Position numbers and translations under genes: made by a program. Positions 45,203 to 52,925 of a stretch of 64,000 bases of DNA are shown here, piece by piece. Origin of the DNA: Ignavibacteriota bacterium (lineage in GTDB: Bacteria > Bacteroidota > Ignavibacteria > Ignavibacteriales > Melioribacteraceae); assembly GCA_016708125.1 (NCBI GenBank), contig JADJGF010000001.1, positions 1,882,001 through 1,946,000 on the forward strand. The letters are read 5' to 3'. The notes beneath the pieces were generated by a model. That model made no database searches, was not told the origin of the DNA, and saw only the letters and a program-made list of their open reading frames with translations. Every line of letters begins with the position of its first letter. Position 1 is the stretch's first letter.

Positions 45203-46124
45203 TAACCTTACTTCCTTTCAAAACTATTGAGGCAAAAACTGAAATTCCTAATGCAGCAATAATTATAATTAATGAAATTTGAACCGGTACATGAAAAAAT
45301 GCACTTAGCAACATTTTTACTCCAATAAAAAGAAGAATAAATGAAATTCCGTATTTCAAATATTTGAATAAATTTAAAATTCCGGCAAGTGCAAAGAAAA
45401 GTGATCGCAATCCAAGAATTGCAAAAAGGTTTGAAGTTATTGCAATAAATGAATCATTTGTAATTGCTAAAACTGCGGGAATTGAATCAATTGCAAAAAT
45501 TAAATCTGTCGATTCAATTAATATCAAAGTTATAAAAGCAACGGTTGCATAAGTCTTCTTTCCCACTTTTATAAAAAAATGATCCGTTTCTACATCTGTT
45601 TTTACCGGGAAAAATTTCTTAGTTAATTTTACAAATACGTTATCATTCGGATGAATTTTTTCATCTTTTGCGGTAAACATTTTAATTGCAGTATAAACCA
45701 AAACTGCGCCAAAAATGTAGATCATAAAACTAAATGTTTTTAAAAGCTGAACACCGGCAAGAATAAAAATTATTCGCAATACTACAGCTCCAATAATCCC
45801 CCATTTAAGAATTCTCGGTTGATGTTTTTCTGGAATTCCCATTGTTCCGAAAATCATTAGGAATACAAATAAATTATCTACAGAAAGAGATTTTTCAATT
45901 AAGTAGCTTGCAACGTATTCAAAACTTTTTGTGTGTCCATCCGGAAAATAAAAATAAATTAAAATTGCAAAAGAAAATCCGGCTGCAATCCAAATTACGC
46001 TCCACATCAAAGCGGCTTTTATATTTATTTTTCCGCGGTGGTGACTTGTATAAACCAAATCGAAAATAAAAACAGCAATAAAAAGTGCAGCAAATATTAA
46101 CCAAAAGAGAAAATGAATTTCCAT
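45195..46124 (-). CDS. TerC-family integral membrane protein
   Basis: 309 residues with about seven transmembrane helices. The acidic membrane motifs SLSVDNLFVFLMIFG and ESTDLIFAIDSIPAVLAIT identify the TerC/Alx family, where such aspartates are thought to handle Mn2+ or Ca2+; E. coli Alx exports manganese. The protein is the size of Alx and likely has that role, at the inner membrane, possibly also in delivering metal to exported enzymes. Tellurite resistance should not be assumed. Start ATG 46124 gives the first helix at once. Confidence 0.9.
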   Translation of the reverse strand: MEIHFLFWLIFAALFIAVFIFDLVYTSHHRGKINIKAALMWSVIWIAAGFSFAILIYFYFPDGHTKSFEYVASYLIEKSLSVDNLFVFLMIFGTMGIPEKHQPRILKWGIIGAVVLRIIFILAGVQLLKTFSFMIYIFGAVLVYTAIKMFTAKDEKIHPNDNVFVKLTKKFFPVKTDVETDHFFIKVGKKTYATVAFITLILIESTDLIFAIDSIPAVLAITNDSFIAITSNLFAILGLRSLFFALAGILNLFKYLKYGISFILLFIGVKMLLSAFFHVPVQISLIIIIAALGISVFASIVLKGSKVSK

Positions 46125-46438
46125 GGTTTCCTAAAATTATTTGGGCAAAGATAGGGAATTTTGAAGTAACGAGAAATGAAAAACGGAAAACGTTGAGATG
46201 TAGAATCGTGTAAACGTAAAACGAAAAATGAAAGATGAAGAAACACAAAAAGATAAATACTTGTCATTTCGAATGAAATGAGAAATCTCATAAAAAAATT
46301 ATAAATATAAATGAAAATAGTGATGGATAAATTTAAAATAATTTAAAGATGCGATCTTTTAAAAATATCGCATCTTTTTTATATTTTTTTCATTGCGTTT
46401 CTCGTTTTCCGTCTCAAAGTTTATACGTCTATACGTTT
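46125..46438. other. 314-nt repeat-rich intergenic region upstream of terC
   Basis: No gene is supported; short open frames on the minus strand arise from repeat sequence. It contains AAACGT/ACGGAAAACG blocks at 46172-46240 and, inverted, at 46393-46440; a GTCATTTCGAATGAAATGAG palindrome near 46263-46282, a form found in many bacterial dispersed repeats; and a terminator hairpin at 46345-46380. Confidence 0.6.
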
Positions 46439-46440
46439 TT
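46164..46440. repeat. AAACGT-type repeats in inverted arrangement around a GTCATTTCGA palindrome
   Basis: The left block (46172-46240) has GAGAAATGAAAAACGGAAAA, GTAAACGTAAAACGAAAAAT; the right block (46393-46440) reads, in reverse complement, AAAACGTATAGACG and GAGACGGAAAACGAGAAACG. The words match though their order is shuffled. Between them is TCATTTCGAATGAAATGA. The layout looks like a decayed palindromic element. Confidence 0.55.
46345..46380. terminator. Terminator-like hairpin AAAGATGCGAT
   Basis: AAAGATGCGAT pairs with ATCGCATCTTT around a short A/T-rich loop, with a run of T on the plus-strand side. Both flanking genes are on the minus strand, where the T tract is weak, so it may be a moved or repeated terminator; it most likely ends the mmd operon. 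Confidence 0.6.
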
Positions 46441-47602
46441 ATCCCAAAAAGAACGAAAGTAAAATACCGGCTGCAACTGCCGATCCAATTACTCCCGCAA
46501 CATTTGGTGCCATTGCATGCATAAGTAAATGATTTTTTGAATCATATTGCAAACCAACAACTTGAGAAACTCTTGCACTATCGGGAACTGCAGAAACTCC
46601 GGCATTTCCAATTAATGGATTTATTTTATTTTCTTCTTTCAAAAATAAATTCATAATTTTTACAAACATTACTCCACCGGTTGTTGCAATTACAAAAGAA
46701 AGCGCTCCTAATCCAAAAATACCAATTGATTTTGCAGTCAAAAAAGTTGTTGCTTGAGTTGAAGCGCCAACCGTCAATCCAATAAGAATAGTAACAATAT
46801 CTATTAATGAACCTTTTGCAGTATCTGCCAATCTTTTTGTAACTCCGCTTTCTTTCAAAATATTTCCGAAGAATAACATTCCTAAAAGAGGCAATGCAGA
46901 AGGAGTGATAAAGCAAGTAAGTAGTAAACCAACAATAGGGAATAGTATTTTCTCCAATTTAGAAACTTGGCGCGGAGGTTTCATTCTTATTTGTCGTTCT
47001 TTATCGGTTGTAAGCAATTTCATAATCGGCGGCTGAATTACCGGAACAAGTGCCATATAAGAATATGCGGAAACTGCAATTGCGCCAACTAATTCCGGAG
47101 CTAATTTAGATGATAAGAAAATTGCAGTTGGTCCATCTGCTCCGCCAATAATTGCAATTGCTGCAGCATGTTGAGGAAGATATCCCAGAGCTAAAGATAA
47201 TGCGTAAGCTCCAAAAATTCCTAATTGAGCAGCAGCGCCAATTAATATTAATTTTGGATTTGAAAGCAAAGTAGAAAAATCCGTCATCGCTCCAATTCCC
47301 AAAAATATTAATGGGGGATAAACTCCTTGAGTTACACCAAAATATAAATAATTAAGAACGCTTCCTTTTTCATAAATTCCTAATTGCAAATTTGCGCCTT
47401 CTAAAAAAGGAATGTTTCCAATTAAAATTCCAAATCCAATAGGAACAAGTAAAAGCGGTTCATAATCTTTTACAATTGCTAAATAAAGAAATATTAAAGC
47501 AATAATTAACATTATAACATGACCAAGCGTAAAATTTGCAAATGCAGTGTACCGCATAAATTGATCAAAACCGTGAGCTACAAATTCAATAAATTGCTGC
47601 AT
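46439..47602 (-). CDS. mmdB: Na+-translocating decarboxylase beta subunit (methylmalonyl-CoA decarboxylase)
   Basis: The membrane subunit that decarboxylates carboxybiotin and exports Na+. 387 residues with about ten hydrophobic segments. The conserved block AIAIIGGADGPTAIFLSSKLAPELVGAI, with its membrane aspartate, and NAGVSAVPDSARVSQVVG with the AMAPNVAGVIGS end are diagnostic of the OadB/MmdB/GcdB family. The three substrates (oxaloacetate, methylmalonyl-CoA, glutaconyl-CoA) share this subunit, so assignment to methylmalonyl-CoA comes from the operon: epimerase and mmdA. Last gene of the operon; it begins 2 nt after the stop of mmdC. Confidence 0.93.
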   Translation of the reverse strand: MQQFIEFVAHGFDQFMRYTAFANFTLGHVIMLIIALIFLYLAIVKDYEPLLLVPIGFGILIGNIPFLEGANLQLGIYEKGSVLNYLYFGVTQGVYPPLIFLGIGAMTDFSTLLSNPKLILIGAAAQLGIFGAYALSLALGYLPQHAAAIAIIGGADGPTAIFLSSKLAPELVGAIAVSAYSYMALVPVIQPPIMKLLTTDKERQIRMKPPRQVSKLEKILFPIVGLLLTCFITPSALPLLGMLFFGNILKESGVTKRLADTAKGSLIDIVTILIGLTVGASTQATTFLTAKSIGIFGLGALSFVIATTGGVMFVKIMNLFLKEENKINPLIGNAGVSAVPDSARVSQVVGLQYDSKNHLLMHAMAPNVAGVIGSAVAAGILLSFFLG

Positions 47603-47604
47603 TT

Positions 47605-48048
47605 TTAACCTCCAATCTCAACAAGAACATCGCCTTCCATAACAGAATCACCTTGTCGCACATTAATTTTAACAACTTTTCCTTCTTTATCTGCATTAAC
47701 ACTATTTTCCATTTTCATAGCTTCAAGTGTTATTAACTTATCACCGATTTTTACAGAATCTCCTTCTCTTACATGAACATTTAAAATAACTCCGGGAAGA
47801 GGAGATTTTATATGTCCCGCACCTTTTGCTGCAGTTGGTTTTGCCGTTCTTTGTTCAGATATTGCAATATCCGTAGATGGTGCAACAACCGATCTAACTA
47901 ATTTTGGAGTTTTTGTTGTTTGAATTTGCTTATTAACTTGCACTTGGTATGATGTTCCGTTCACTTCAACTTCGGCAATATTATCTTCAATATTAACAAT
48001 TTCAACGTCGTAATCACTTCCATTTATTGTAAATTTAAACTTTTTCAT
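47605..48048 (-). CDS. mmdC: Biotin carboxyl carrier subunit of the decarboxylase
   Basis: 147 residues carrying the biotin that shuttles CO2 between the carboxyltransferase and the membrane pump. The biotinyl domain occupies about 78-147, with the target lysine K112 in EAMKMENSV. The N-terminal part is a beta-rich docking segment (KFTINGSDYDVEIV), joined by a short Thr/Ala/Pro linker, typical of gamma subunits of OAD/MMD. Lies between mmdD and mmdB with gaps of 10 and 2 nt. Confidence 0.93.
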   Translation of the reverse strand: MKKFKFTINGSDYDVEIVNIEDNIAEVEVNGTSYQVQVNKQIQTTKTPKLVRSVVAPSTDIAISEQRTAKPTAAKGAGHIKSPLPGVILNVHVREGDSVKIGDKLITLEAMKMENSVNADKEGKVVKINVRQGDSVMEGDVLVEIGG

Positions 48049-48058
48049 TTCATTTCCC

Positions 48059-48481
48059 TCATCTTGGATTTTGTCTTAAACCATAAATTTTTGAACTCCA
48101 TGGCGAATATGTTCTTGCAACTTTATTAATTGTAAGAACCGTATTTTCTTTATCGTGCAATTCACTCATGTATAAATGCAAAGCCATTGCAATTGCCGCA
48201 CTTACGTTTCCGCTTAAATCTTCTTCGCTTTCTTTAACCTTAATTTCTTTACCTTCAACTTTTCTAGCTTTTTTTAATTTCAGATTAAGAAGTTTTGTAA
48301 TGTTATAAAAAAGTAAATAAAGAAGTAATAAAGACATGAAAACTACTGTCATTCCTACAAAAGTCATTCCTACGCCCCAAGGATCAATTTGATTGAACTT
48401 ATCGGCGTTTTCATGAATTTTCGCATTCGAAACGGAATCAAGTTTTGCAGCGGTTGCTTGTAAAATTAAACCTAAATTCAT
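48059..48481 (-). CDS. OadG/MmdD-like small membrane subunit
   Basis: A small assembly subunit with one strong transmembrane helix, WGVGMTFVGMTVVFMSLLLL (about 35-54), followed by charged residues, as in OadG/MmdD. It stabilises the decarboxylase and ties the soluble carboxyltransferase to MmdB. I choose ATG 48481 (MNLGLILQ, 140 residues): it has GAGG seven nt upstream, overlapping the stop of mmdA. The frame stays open to a GTG at 48493, which would overlap mmdA and lacks such a site. The C-terminal half (VSAAIAMALHLYMSELHD) is conserved in homologues. Confidence 0.85.
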   Translation of the reverse strand: MNLGLILQATAAKLDSVSNAKIHENADKFNQIDPWGVGMTFVGMTVVFMSLLLLYLLFYNITKLLNLKLKKARKVEGKEIKVKESEEDLSGNVSAAIAMALHLYMSELHDKENTVLTINKVARTYSPWSSKIYGLRQNPR

Positions 48482-48489
48482 TTCATACC

Positions 48490-50049
48490 TCACAATGGAA
48501 TATTGGAATGTTTTTTAGGCGGATTTACATCTTTCTTTGTCGATAAAGATTGAAGTGCGCGAATAACTCTGAATCGAGTATTTCTTGGTTCAATAATATC
48601 ATCGATATAACCATATTTTGCAGCTGCATAAGGAGTTGCGAATTTTGCTTTATATTCATTTTCTTTTTGAGTGATGAAAGCATTTCTTTCTTCGGGATTT
48701 TCGATTGCGGCAATTTCTTTATTATTCAAAACTTCAATTGCACCGCGCGGACCCATAACAGCAATTTCTGCTGAAGGCCAAGCGTAATTTATATCTCCGC
48801 GTAAATGTTTTGATCCCATAACATCATAAGCGCCGCCGTATGCTTTTCTTAAAATAATTGTAATTTTCGGAACAGTAGCTTCGCCGTATGCAAATAATAA
48901 TTTTGCACCATGTAAAATTATTCCCCCGTATTCTTGAGTTGTTCCGGGTAAAAATCCGGGAACATCAACCAAAGTTAAAATTGGAATATTAAAAGCATCG
49001 CAGAAACGTACAAATCTTGCAGCTTTTCGTGATGAATTTATATCTAAAACTCCTGCTAAATAATTCGGCTGATTTGCAACAATTCCCACAGAAATTCCGT
49101 TAAATCTTGCAAAACCGGTAATTATATTCGGCGCATAATGTCTTTGGATTTCTAAAAATTCATGATTATCAGCAATTGCGTGAATTACATTTTTTACATC
49201 ATAAGGTTTATTTGGGCTATCCGGAATTATTTCATTTAAAGTATCTTCTAATCTGTCAATCGGATCATCACATGCAACTAACGGCGGATCTTCCAAATTA
49301 TTTTGCGGAAGATAGCTTAACAATTTTCTAATTAATAAAATTCCTTCTTCTTCGGAATCTGCAACAAAATGAGTAACACCGGATTTTGTTCCGTGAACCA
49401 TTGCGCCGCCGAGTTCTTCATCAGTAACTACTTCACCAGTTACTGTTTTCACAACTTTTGGACCGGTAACAAACATGTAGCTTGTATTTTTACTCATAAT
49501 AGTAAAATCTGTTAAAGCCGGAGAATAAACTGCGCCACCAGCACATGGACCAAATATTGCGGAAATTTGCGGAACAACTCCGGAAGCTAAAATATTTTTT
49601 TGGAAAATATCTGCGTAACCGCCTAAACTTTTTACACCTTCTTGAATTCTTGCACCGCCGCTATCGTTAATTCCAATTACGGGAGCGCCGACTTTCATTG
49701 CTTTATCCATAACTTTACAGATTTTTTGTGCATACATTTCCGAAAGCGATCCGCCGAAAATTGTAAAATCTTGTGAAAACACATAAACCAATCTTCCGTC
49801 AATTGTTCCGTACCCGGTAACAACTCCATCCGATAAATATGTTTGTTTATCCAAACCGAAATCAACAGTTCTGTGTGAAACGAACATATCAAATTCTTCG
49901 AAAGAACCATCATCCAATAACATTTCAATTCTTTCGCGTGCGGTAAATTTTCCTTTTTGATGCTGGGCTTCAATTCTTTTTTCTCCGCCGCCTAAACGCG
50001 CTTTTTGTCGCATTTCCATCAATTCTTTAATCTTATCTTGTAACGACAT
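48490..50049 (-). CDS. mmdA: Methylmalonyl-CoA decarboxylase alpha subunit (carboxyltransferase)
   Basis: The 519-residue carboxyltransferase that moves the carboxyl group from methylmalonyl-CoA to biotin; homologous to PccB/AccD-type acyl-CoA carboxylase beta chains. The N-terminal biotin-site half has GKFTARERIEMLLDDGSFEEFD and INDSGGARIQEGV with GPCAGGAVYSPAL (oxyanion loops), the C-terminal half LVDVPGFLPGTTQEYGGIIL and AYGGAYDVM. No biotin carboxylase gene is nearby, and downstream are OadG-, biotin carrier- and OadB-type subunits, so a Na+-pumping decarboxylase is favoured over propionyl-CoA carboxylase. It follows mce by 36 nt. Confidence 0.92.
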   Translation of the reverse strand: MSLQDKIKELMEMRQKARLGGGEKRIEAQHQKGKFTARERIEMLLDDGSFEEFDMFVSHRTVDFGLDKQTYLSDGVVTGYGTIDGRLVYVFSQDFTIFGGSLSEMYAQKICKVMDKAMKVGAPVIGINDSGGARIQEGVKSLGGYADIFQKNILASGVVPQISAIFGPCAGGAVYSPALTDFTIMSKNTSYMFVTGPKVVKTVTGEVVTDEELGGAMVHGTKSGVTHFVADSEEEGILLIRKLLSYLPQNNLEDPPLVACDDPIDRLEDTLNEIIPDSPNKPYDVKNVIHAIADNHEFLEIQRHYAPNIITGFARFNGISVGIVANQPNYLAGVLDINSSRKAARFVRFCDAFNIPILTLVDVPGFLPGTTQEYGGIILHGAKLLFAYGEATVPKITIILRKAYGGAYDVMGSKHLRGDINYAWPSAEIAVMGPRGAIEVLNNKEIAAIENPEERNAFITQKENEYKAKFATPYAAAKYGYIDDIIEPRNTRFRVIRALQSLSTKKDVNPPKKHSNIPL

Positions 50050-50085
50050 TATTTCTCCTAAAAAAAACTAATTTATTTAAATTGT

Positions 50086-50490
50086 TTATTTATCTGAACA
50101 AAGTTCTGTTAAAACTCCGCCGGTTGATTTTGGGTGAAGAAAAGCAATATTTAAGCTTTCTGCACCTTTACGCGGATTTACATCAATTAATTTTACTTCT
50201 TTTTGCTGAAGTTCATTTAGTGATTCTTGTAAATTTTCTACATGAAATGCAATGTGATGAATTCCTTCACCTTTTTTCTCAATAAATTTTCCGATTGGTC
50301 CATCCGGAGAAGTTGATTCCAAAAGTTCAATTTTTGTTTCGCCAACTTTGAAAAATGCAGTTTTTACTTTTTGATCTGCAACTTCTTCAATTGCATAACA
50401 TTTTAATCCGAGCTTTTCTTCATAAAATTTTATGGATTCTTCCAAATTATTTACCGCAATTCCCAAATGTTCAATACGATTTATATTCAT
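50086..50490 (-). CDS. mce: Methylmalonyl-CoA epimerase
   Basis: A 134-residue glyoxalase-fold (VOC) enzyme that interconverts (R)- and (S)-methylmalonyl-CoA, linking mutase to decarboxylase. Metal ligands are visible in IEHLGIAVNN (His near 8), GIHHIAFHV (His near 77-78) and the C-terminal GGVLTELCSD (Glu). The sequence IKFYEEKLGL and ESTSPDGPIGKFIEKKGEG are typical. First gene of the operon mce-mmdA-mmdD-mmdC-mmdB. Confidence 0.95.
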   Translation of the reverse strand: MNINRIEHLGIAVNNLEESIKFYEEKLGLKCYAIEEVADQKVKTAFFKVGETKIELLESTSPDGPIGKFIEKKGEGIHHIAFHVENLQESLNELQQKEVKLIDVNPRKGAESLNIAFLHPKSTGGVLTELCSDK

Positions 50491-50699
50491 TTTTTCCCTT
50501 TTTTAAAATTCAAGAAAGTTTAATTACAATTAACGTGCCTACAAATGTTACTAATTAAATATCAATTTATTATTCATAATTTGTAATTTATTTTAGTTTT
50601 GTAAACTATTTAAACAAATTAAATAGAATTTATTCTCAAATATTGGAAGTTCATTTTCTCTCATTTGAAACAATAAAAATTAGTAACCTAAAAAACATC

Positions 50700-50728
50700 T
50701 TGACAAAAATTAGAATTAAGCATATTTT
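50700..50728 (+). promoter_or_regulatory. Promoter of tRNA-Asn
   Basis: TTGACA at 50700-50705 and TATTTT at 50723-50728, spaced by 17 nt, a near-consensus sigma-70 promoter whose start would fall about 12 nt before the mature tRNA. Confidence 0.7.
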
Positions 50729-50746
50729 TGGCACTCTAAAATTTAT

Positions 50747-50818
<72 letters not shown>

Positions 50819-50820
50819 CA

Positions 50821-50850
50821 AAACCCAAGGAAAAAATTCTTGGGTTTTTT
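50821..50850 (+). terminator. Terminator of tRNA-Asn
   Basis: AACCCAAG/CTTGGGTT stem (50822-50829 with 50839-50846) and a following T run. The GIY-YIG-like reading frame begins within 5 nt of it (ATG 50855), so that frame has little room for its own promoter. Confidence 0.85.
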
Positions 50851-50854
50851 GTTT

Positions 50855-51094
50855 ATGTATAAAGTCTATGTTTTATATTCCTCAAAATTCAATAAGATTT
50901 ATATTGGTCAAACTGAAGATTTAGAAAGAAGATTGTTTGAGCACAATAATAAATTTTCCAATTTTTATAAAAAAAATAAAATATCACCAGAATATTTTAA
51001 AAAAGTTTATGGAATAAAATTTCTCCTACTTTTGTATAAATATTTATTTGATTATCTTCACAATAGATATTCTATACAAAAGGCTGAAATAATT
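50855..51094 (+). pseudogene. GIY-YIG nuclease remnant fused in frame to the next gene
   Basis: The first 40 codons read as the N-terminus of a short GIY-YIG endonuclease of the UPF0213 type: MYKVYVLYSSKFNKIYIGQT then EDLERRLFEHN, containing the YVLYS and YIGQT catalytic strands and the first Arg. After about residue 40 similarity fades into low-complexity AT-rich sequence (KKNKISPEYFKK ... LLLLYKYLF), without the C-terminal half of the domain. No stop intervenes, so it runs into the 602-codon gene that starts at ATG 51095. I read it as a truncated nuclease gene whose frame happens to join its neighbour; a genuine fusion protein is possible. Confidence 0.65.
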
Positions 51095-52903
51095 ATGCAA
51101 GAAAATAAGATAAAACATACATTTCATATTCCAGTAATGGGAACCGGTTTTACAATTGATACGCCGATCAAAGTTGCCAAATACGGTATTTCATCAGTTG
51201 TGTCTTTGGTGGATGATATTCTTGTTGAAAATATGCGCGAATATTACTCCAAAAAATTCAATCTTCCTTTTGAAGAAATCACAAATAAAATTGAAGATTT
51301 TAGAGCAAAAAGATTTACGGAGTATTTAAATCTTTTGGATAATCTTGTTAAAGAAAAATTTGAAGAATTAAAAACTTCTTACCATAAAAACGTAGATGAA
51401 ATTCATAAATATTTTGAAATGCTTCCGGATGCGTCAAATTTAAAGGAAGAATTCAATAAAATTCTAAATGATAATATTAAAAAAGTTCAATGCTGGCTTG
51501 ATGAACACTTACATCTTGGTTCAATTGATGTAAACATTATGACTAAGCTCGATAAAGAAAATTATTTTAATGAAGAAAAACTTCCTTCTGAATTTAATGA
51601 TGCTCACGCTGCTTTAAGAGGTTTTGCAAACAGCAATTTGGAATCATCATTAGTTTTATCTGCCGGATTGAATCCGCGTCTTTATTCTTACATTGAAAAG
51701 TTCGAAGATTTTTTCCCAGATGAAAATGGCAAAATCAAAAAGAAAATTGTAATAAAAGTTAGTGATTACCGTTCGGCATTAATTCAAGGAAAATTTCTTG
51801 CCAAAAAAGGAATTTGGGTTTCCGAATATAGAATTGAATCCGGATTAAATTGCGGCGGACACGCATTTGCTACCGATGGATATTTGCTCGGACCAATTCT
51901 CGAAGAATTCAAAATAAAAAGAAACGAACTTGTTTCAACGGTGTATGAAATTTTTATTGAAGGATTAAAACAAAAAGGAAAACAAATTCCACCCCAGCAA
52001 TTAAATATTTTAGTTACTGCACAAGGCGGAGTTGGAACAAACGCTGAGCAAGAATTTTTACTCGATTATTATAATATTGATTCCGTTGGCTGGGGAACTC
52101 CTTTTTTGCTCGTGCCGGAAGTGACAAATGTTGATGCTAAGACAAGAGAATTGTTAAGTAATGCAAAGGAAGATGATTTATATTTAAGTGGAATTTCTCC
52201 TTTGGGTGTTCCGTTTAATGCGGTTAAGGGAAATACTCAAGAATTAGATAAAATTGAAAAGGATAAAAAGGGTGTTCCGGGAAGTGCATGTCCTAAAAAG
52301 TTTTTAACATTTAATAAAGAGTTTACCGAACAAGTTATTTGTACTGCTTCGCGTCAATATCAAAATTTAAAGTTAAAAGAATTGGAAACAAAAAATCTTG
52401 AAACATTTGAATATAATTCAGCAAGAAAAAAAATTGTTGAAAAGGAATGTTTGTGCATCGGTTTAGCCAATTCCACAAGGCATGTGCACGGCATTGATAA
52501 TAATATTAAAAGTGAAGGAGTTTCAGTTTGTCCGGGTCCAAACCTTGCATACTTTTCGGAAATTATTTCATTGAAGGAAATGGCAGATCATATTTACGGA
52601 AGAATGAATGTAATTTCAAGAACGGATAGACCAAATTTCTTTATGAAAGAATTGCAATTGTATTATGATTATTTGAAAAAACGAATTGAAGAAATTGATA
52701 CTCCGTTTACCGATAAGCAAATTGCATATTTTAATAATTTTATTGAAAATATGAATGAAGGAATTGTTTATTACAAAAATTTATATGAAGAGCTTAGAAG
52801 TAAATTTGAAGATGTTAAAGATGATTTTTTAGTCGAATTAGAAAATATAGAATTTGAACTTGCTAATTTAATTAAGCCGGTTCAACTTGAAAGAATTATG
52901 TAA
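51095..52903 (+). CDS. Conserved-looking protein of unknown function, Cys-containing (602 aa)
   Basis: I do not recognise this family with confidence. From ATG 51095 the protein has 602 residues, no signal peptide and no membrane segment. The start HIPVMGTGFTIDTPIKVAKY and the later block LVTAQGGVGTNAEQEFLL followed by SVGWGTPFLLVPEVTNVD resemble, loosely, the two ends of an FMN-binding TIM barrel of the 2-nitropropane dioxygenase/glutamate synthase type; this is only an impression. Residues 60-135 look helical. Seven cysteines: C133, C253 (GLNCGGH), C399 (GSACPKKF), C416, C452 and C454 (ECLCIGLANS), C479 (SVCPGPN); five or six could bind a metal or Fe-S cluster. The C-terminus (515-600) is again helical. 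It lies among methylmalonyl-CoA genes on the opposite strand. An AAAGG stands about 12 nt before the ATG. Confidence 0.6.
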   Translation: MQENKIKHTFHIPVMGTGFTIDTPIKVAKYGISSVVSLVDDILVENMREYYSKKFNLPFEEITNKIEDFRAKRFTEYLNLLDNLVKEKFEELKTSYHKNVDEIHKYFEMLPDASNLKEEFNKILNDNIKKVQCWLDEHLHLGSIDVNIMTKLDKENYFNEEKLPSEFNDAHAALRGFANSNLESSLVLSAGLNPRLYSYIEKFEDFFPDENGKIKKKIVIKVSDYRSALIQGKFLAKKGIWVSEYRIESGLNCGGHAFATDGYLLGPILEEFKIKRNELVSTVYEIFIEGLKQKGKQIPPQQLNILVTAQGGVGTNAEQEFLLDYYNIDSVGWGTPFLLVPEVTNVDAKTRELLSNAKEDDLYLSGISPLGVPFNAVKGNTQELDKIEKDKKGVPGSACPKKFLTFNKEFTEQVICTASRQYQNLKLKELETKNLETFEYNSARKKIVEKECLCIGLANSTRHVHGIDNNIKSEGVSVCPGPNLAYFSEIISLKEMADHIYGRMNVISRTDRPNFFMKELQLYYDYLKKRIEEIDTPFTDKQIAYFNNFIENMNEGIVYYKNLYEELRSKFEDVKDDFLVELENIEFELANLIKPVQLERIM

Positions 52904-52925
52904 TTTTTAAAAAAACTCAAAGAAT

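Noticed and set aside
45919..46291. Short minus-strand open frames overlapping the start of terC
   Set aside because: They consist of the other frame of terC and AAACGT repeat sequence, with no motif or codon pattern of a real gene.
48490..50049. Propionyl-CoA carboxylase beta chain
   Set aside because: No biotin carboxylase gene nearby, while OadG-, biotin carrier- and OadB-like subunits follow in the same operon, so a decarboxylase fits better.
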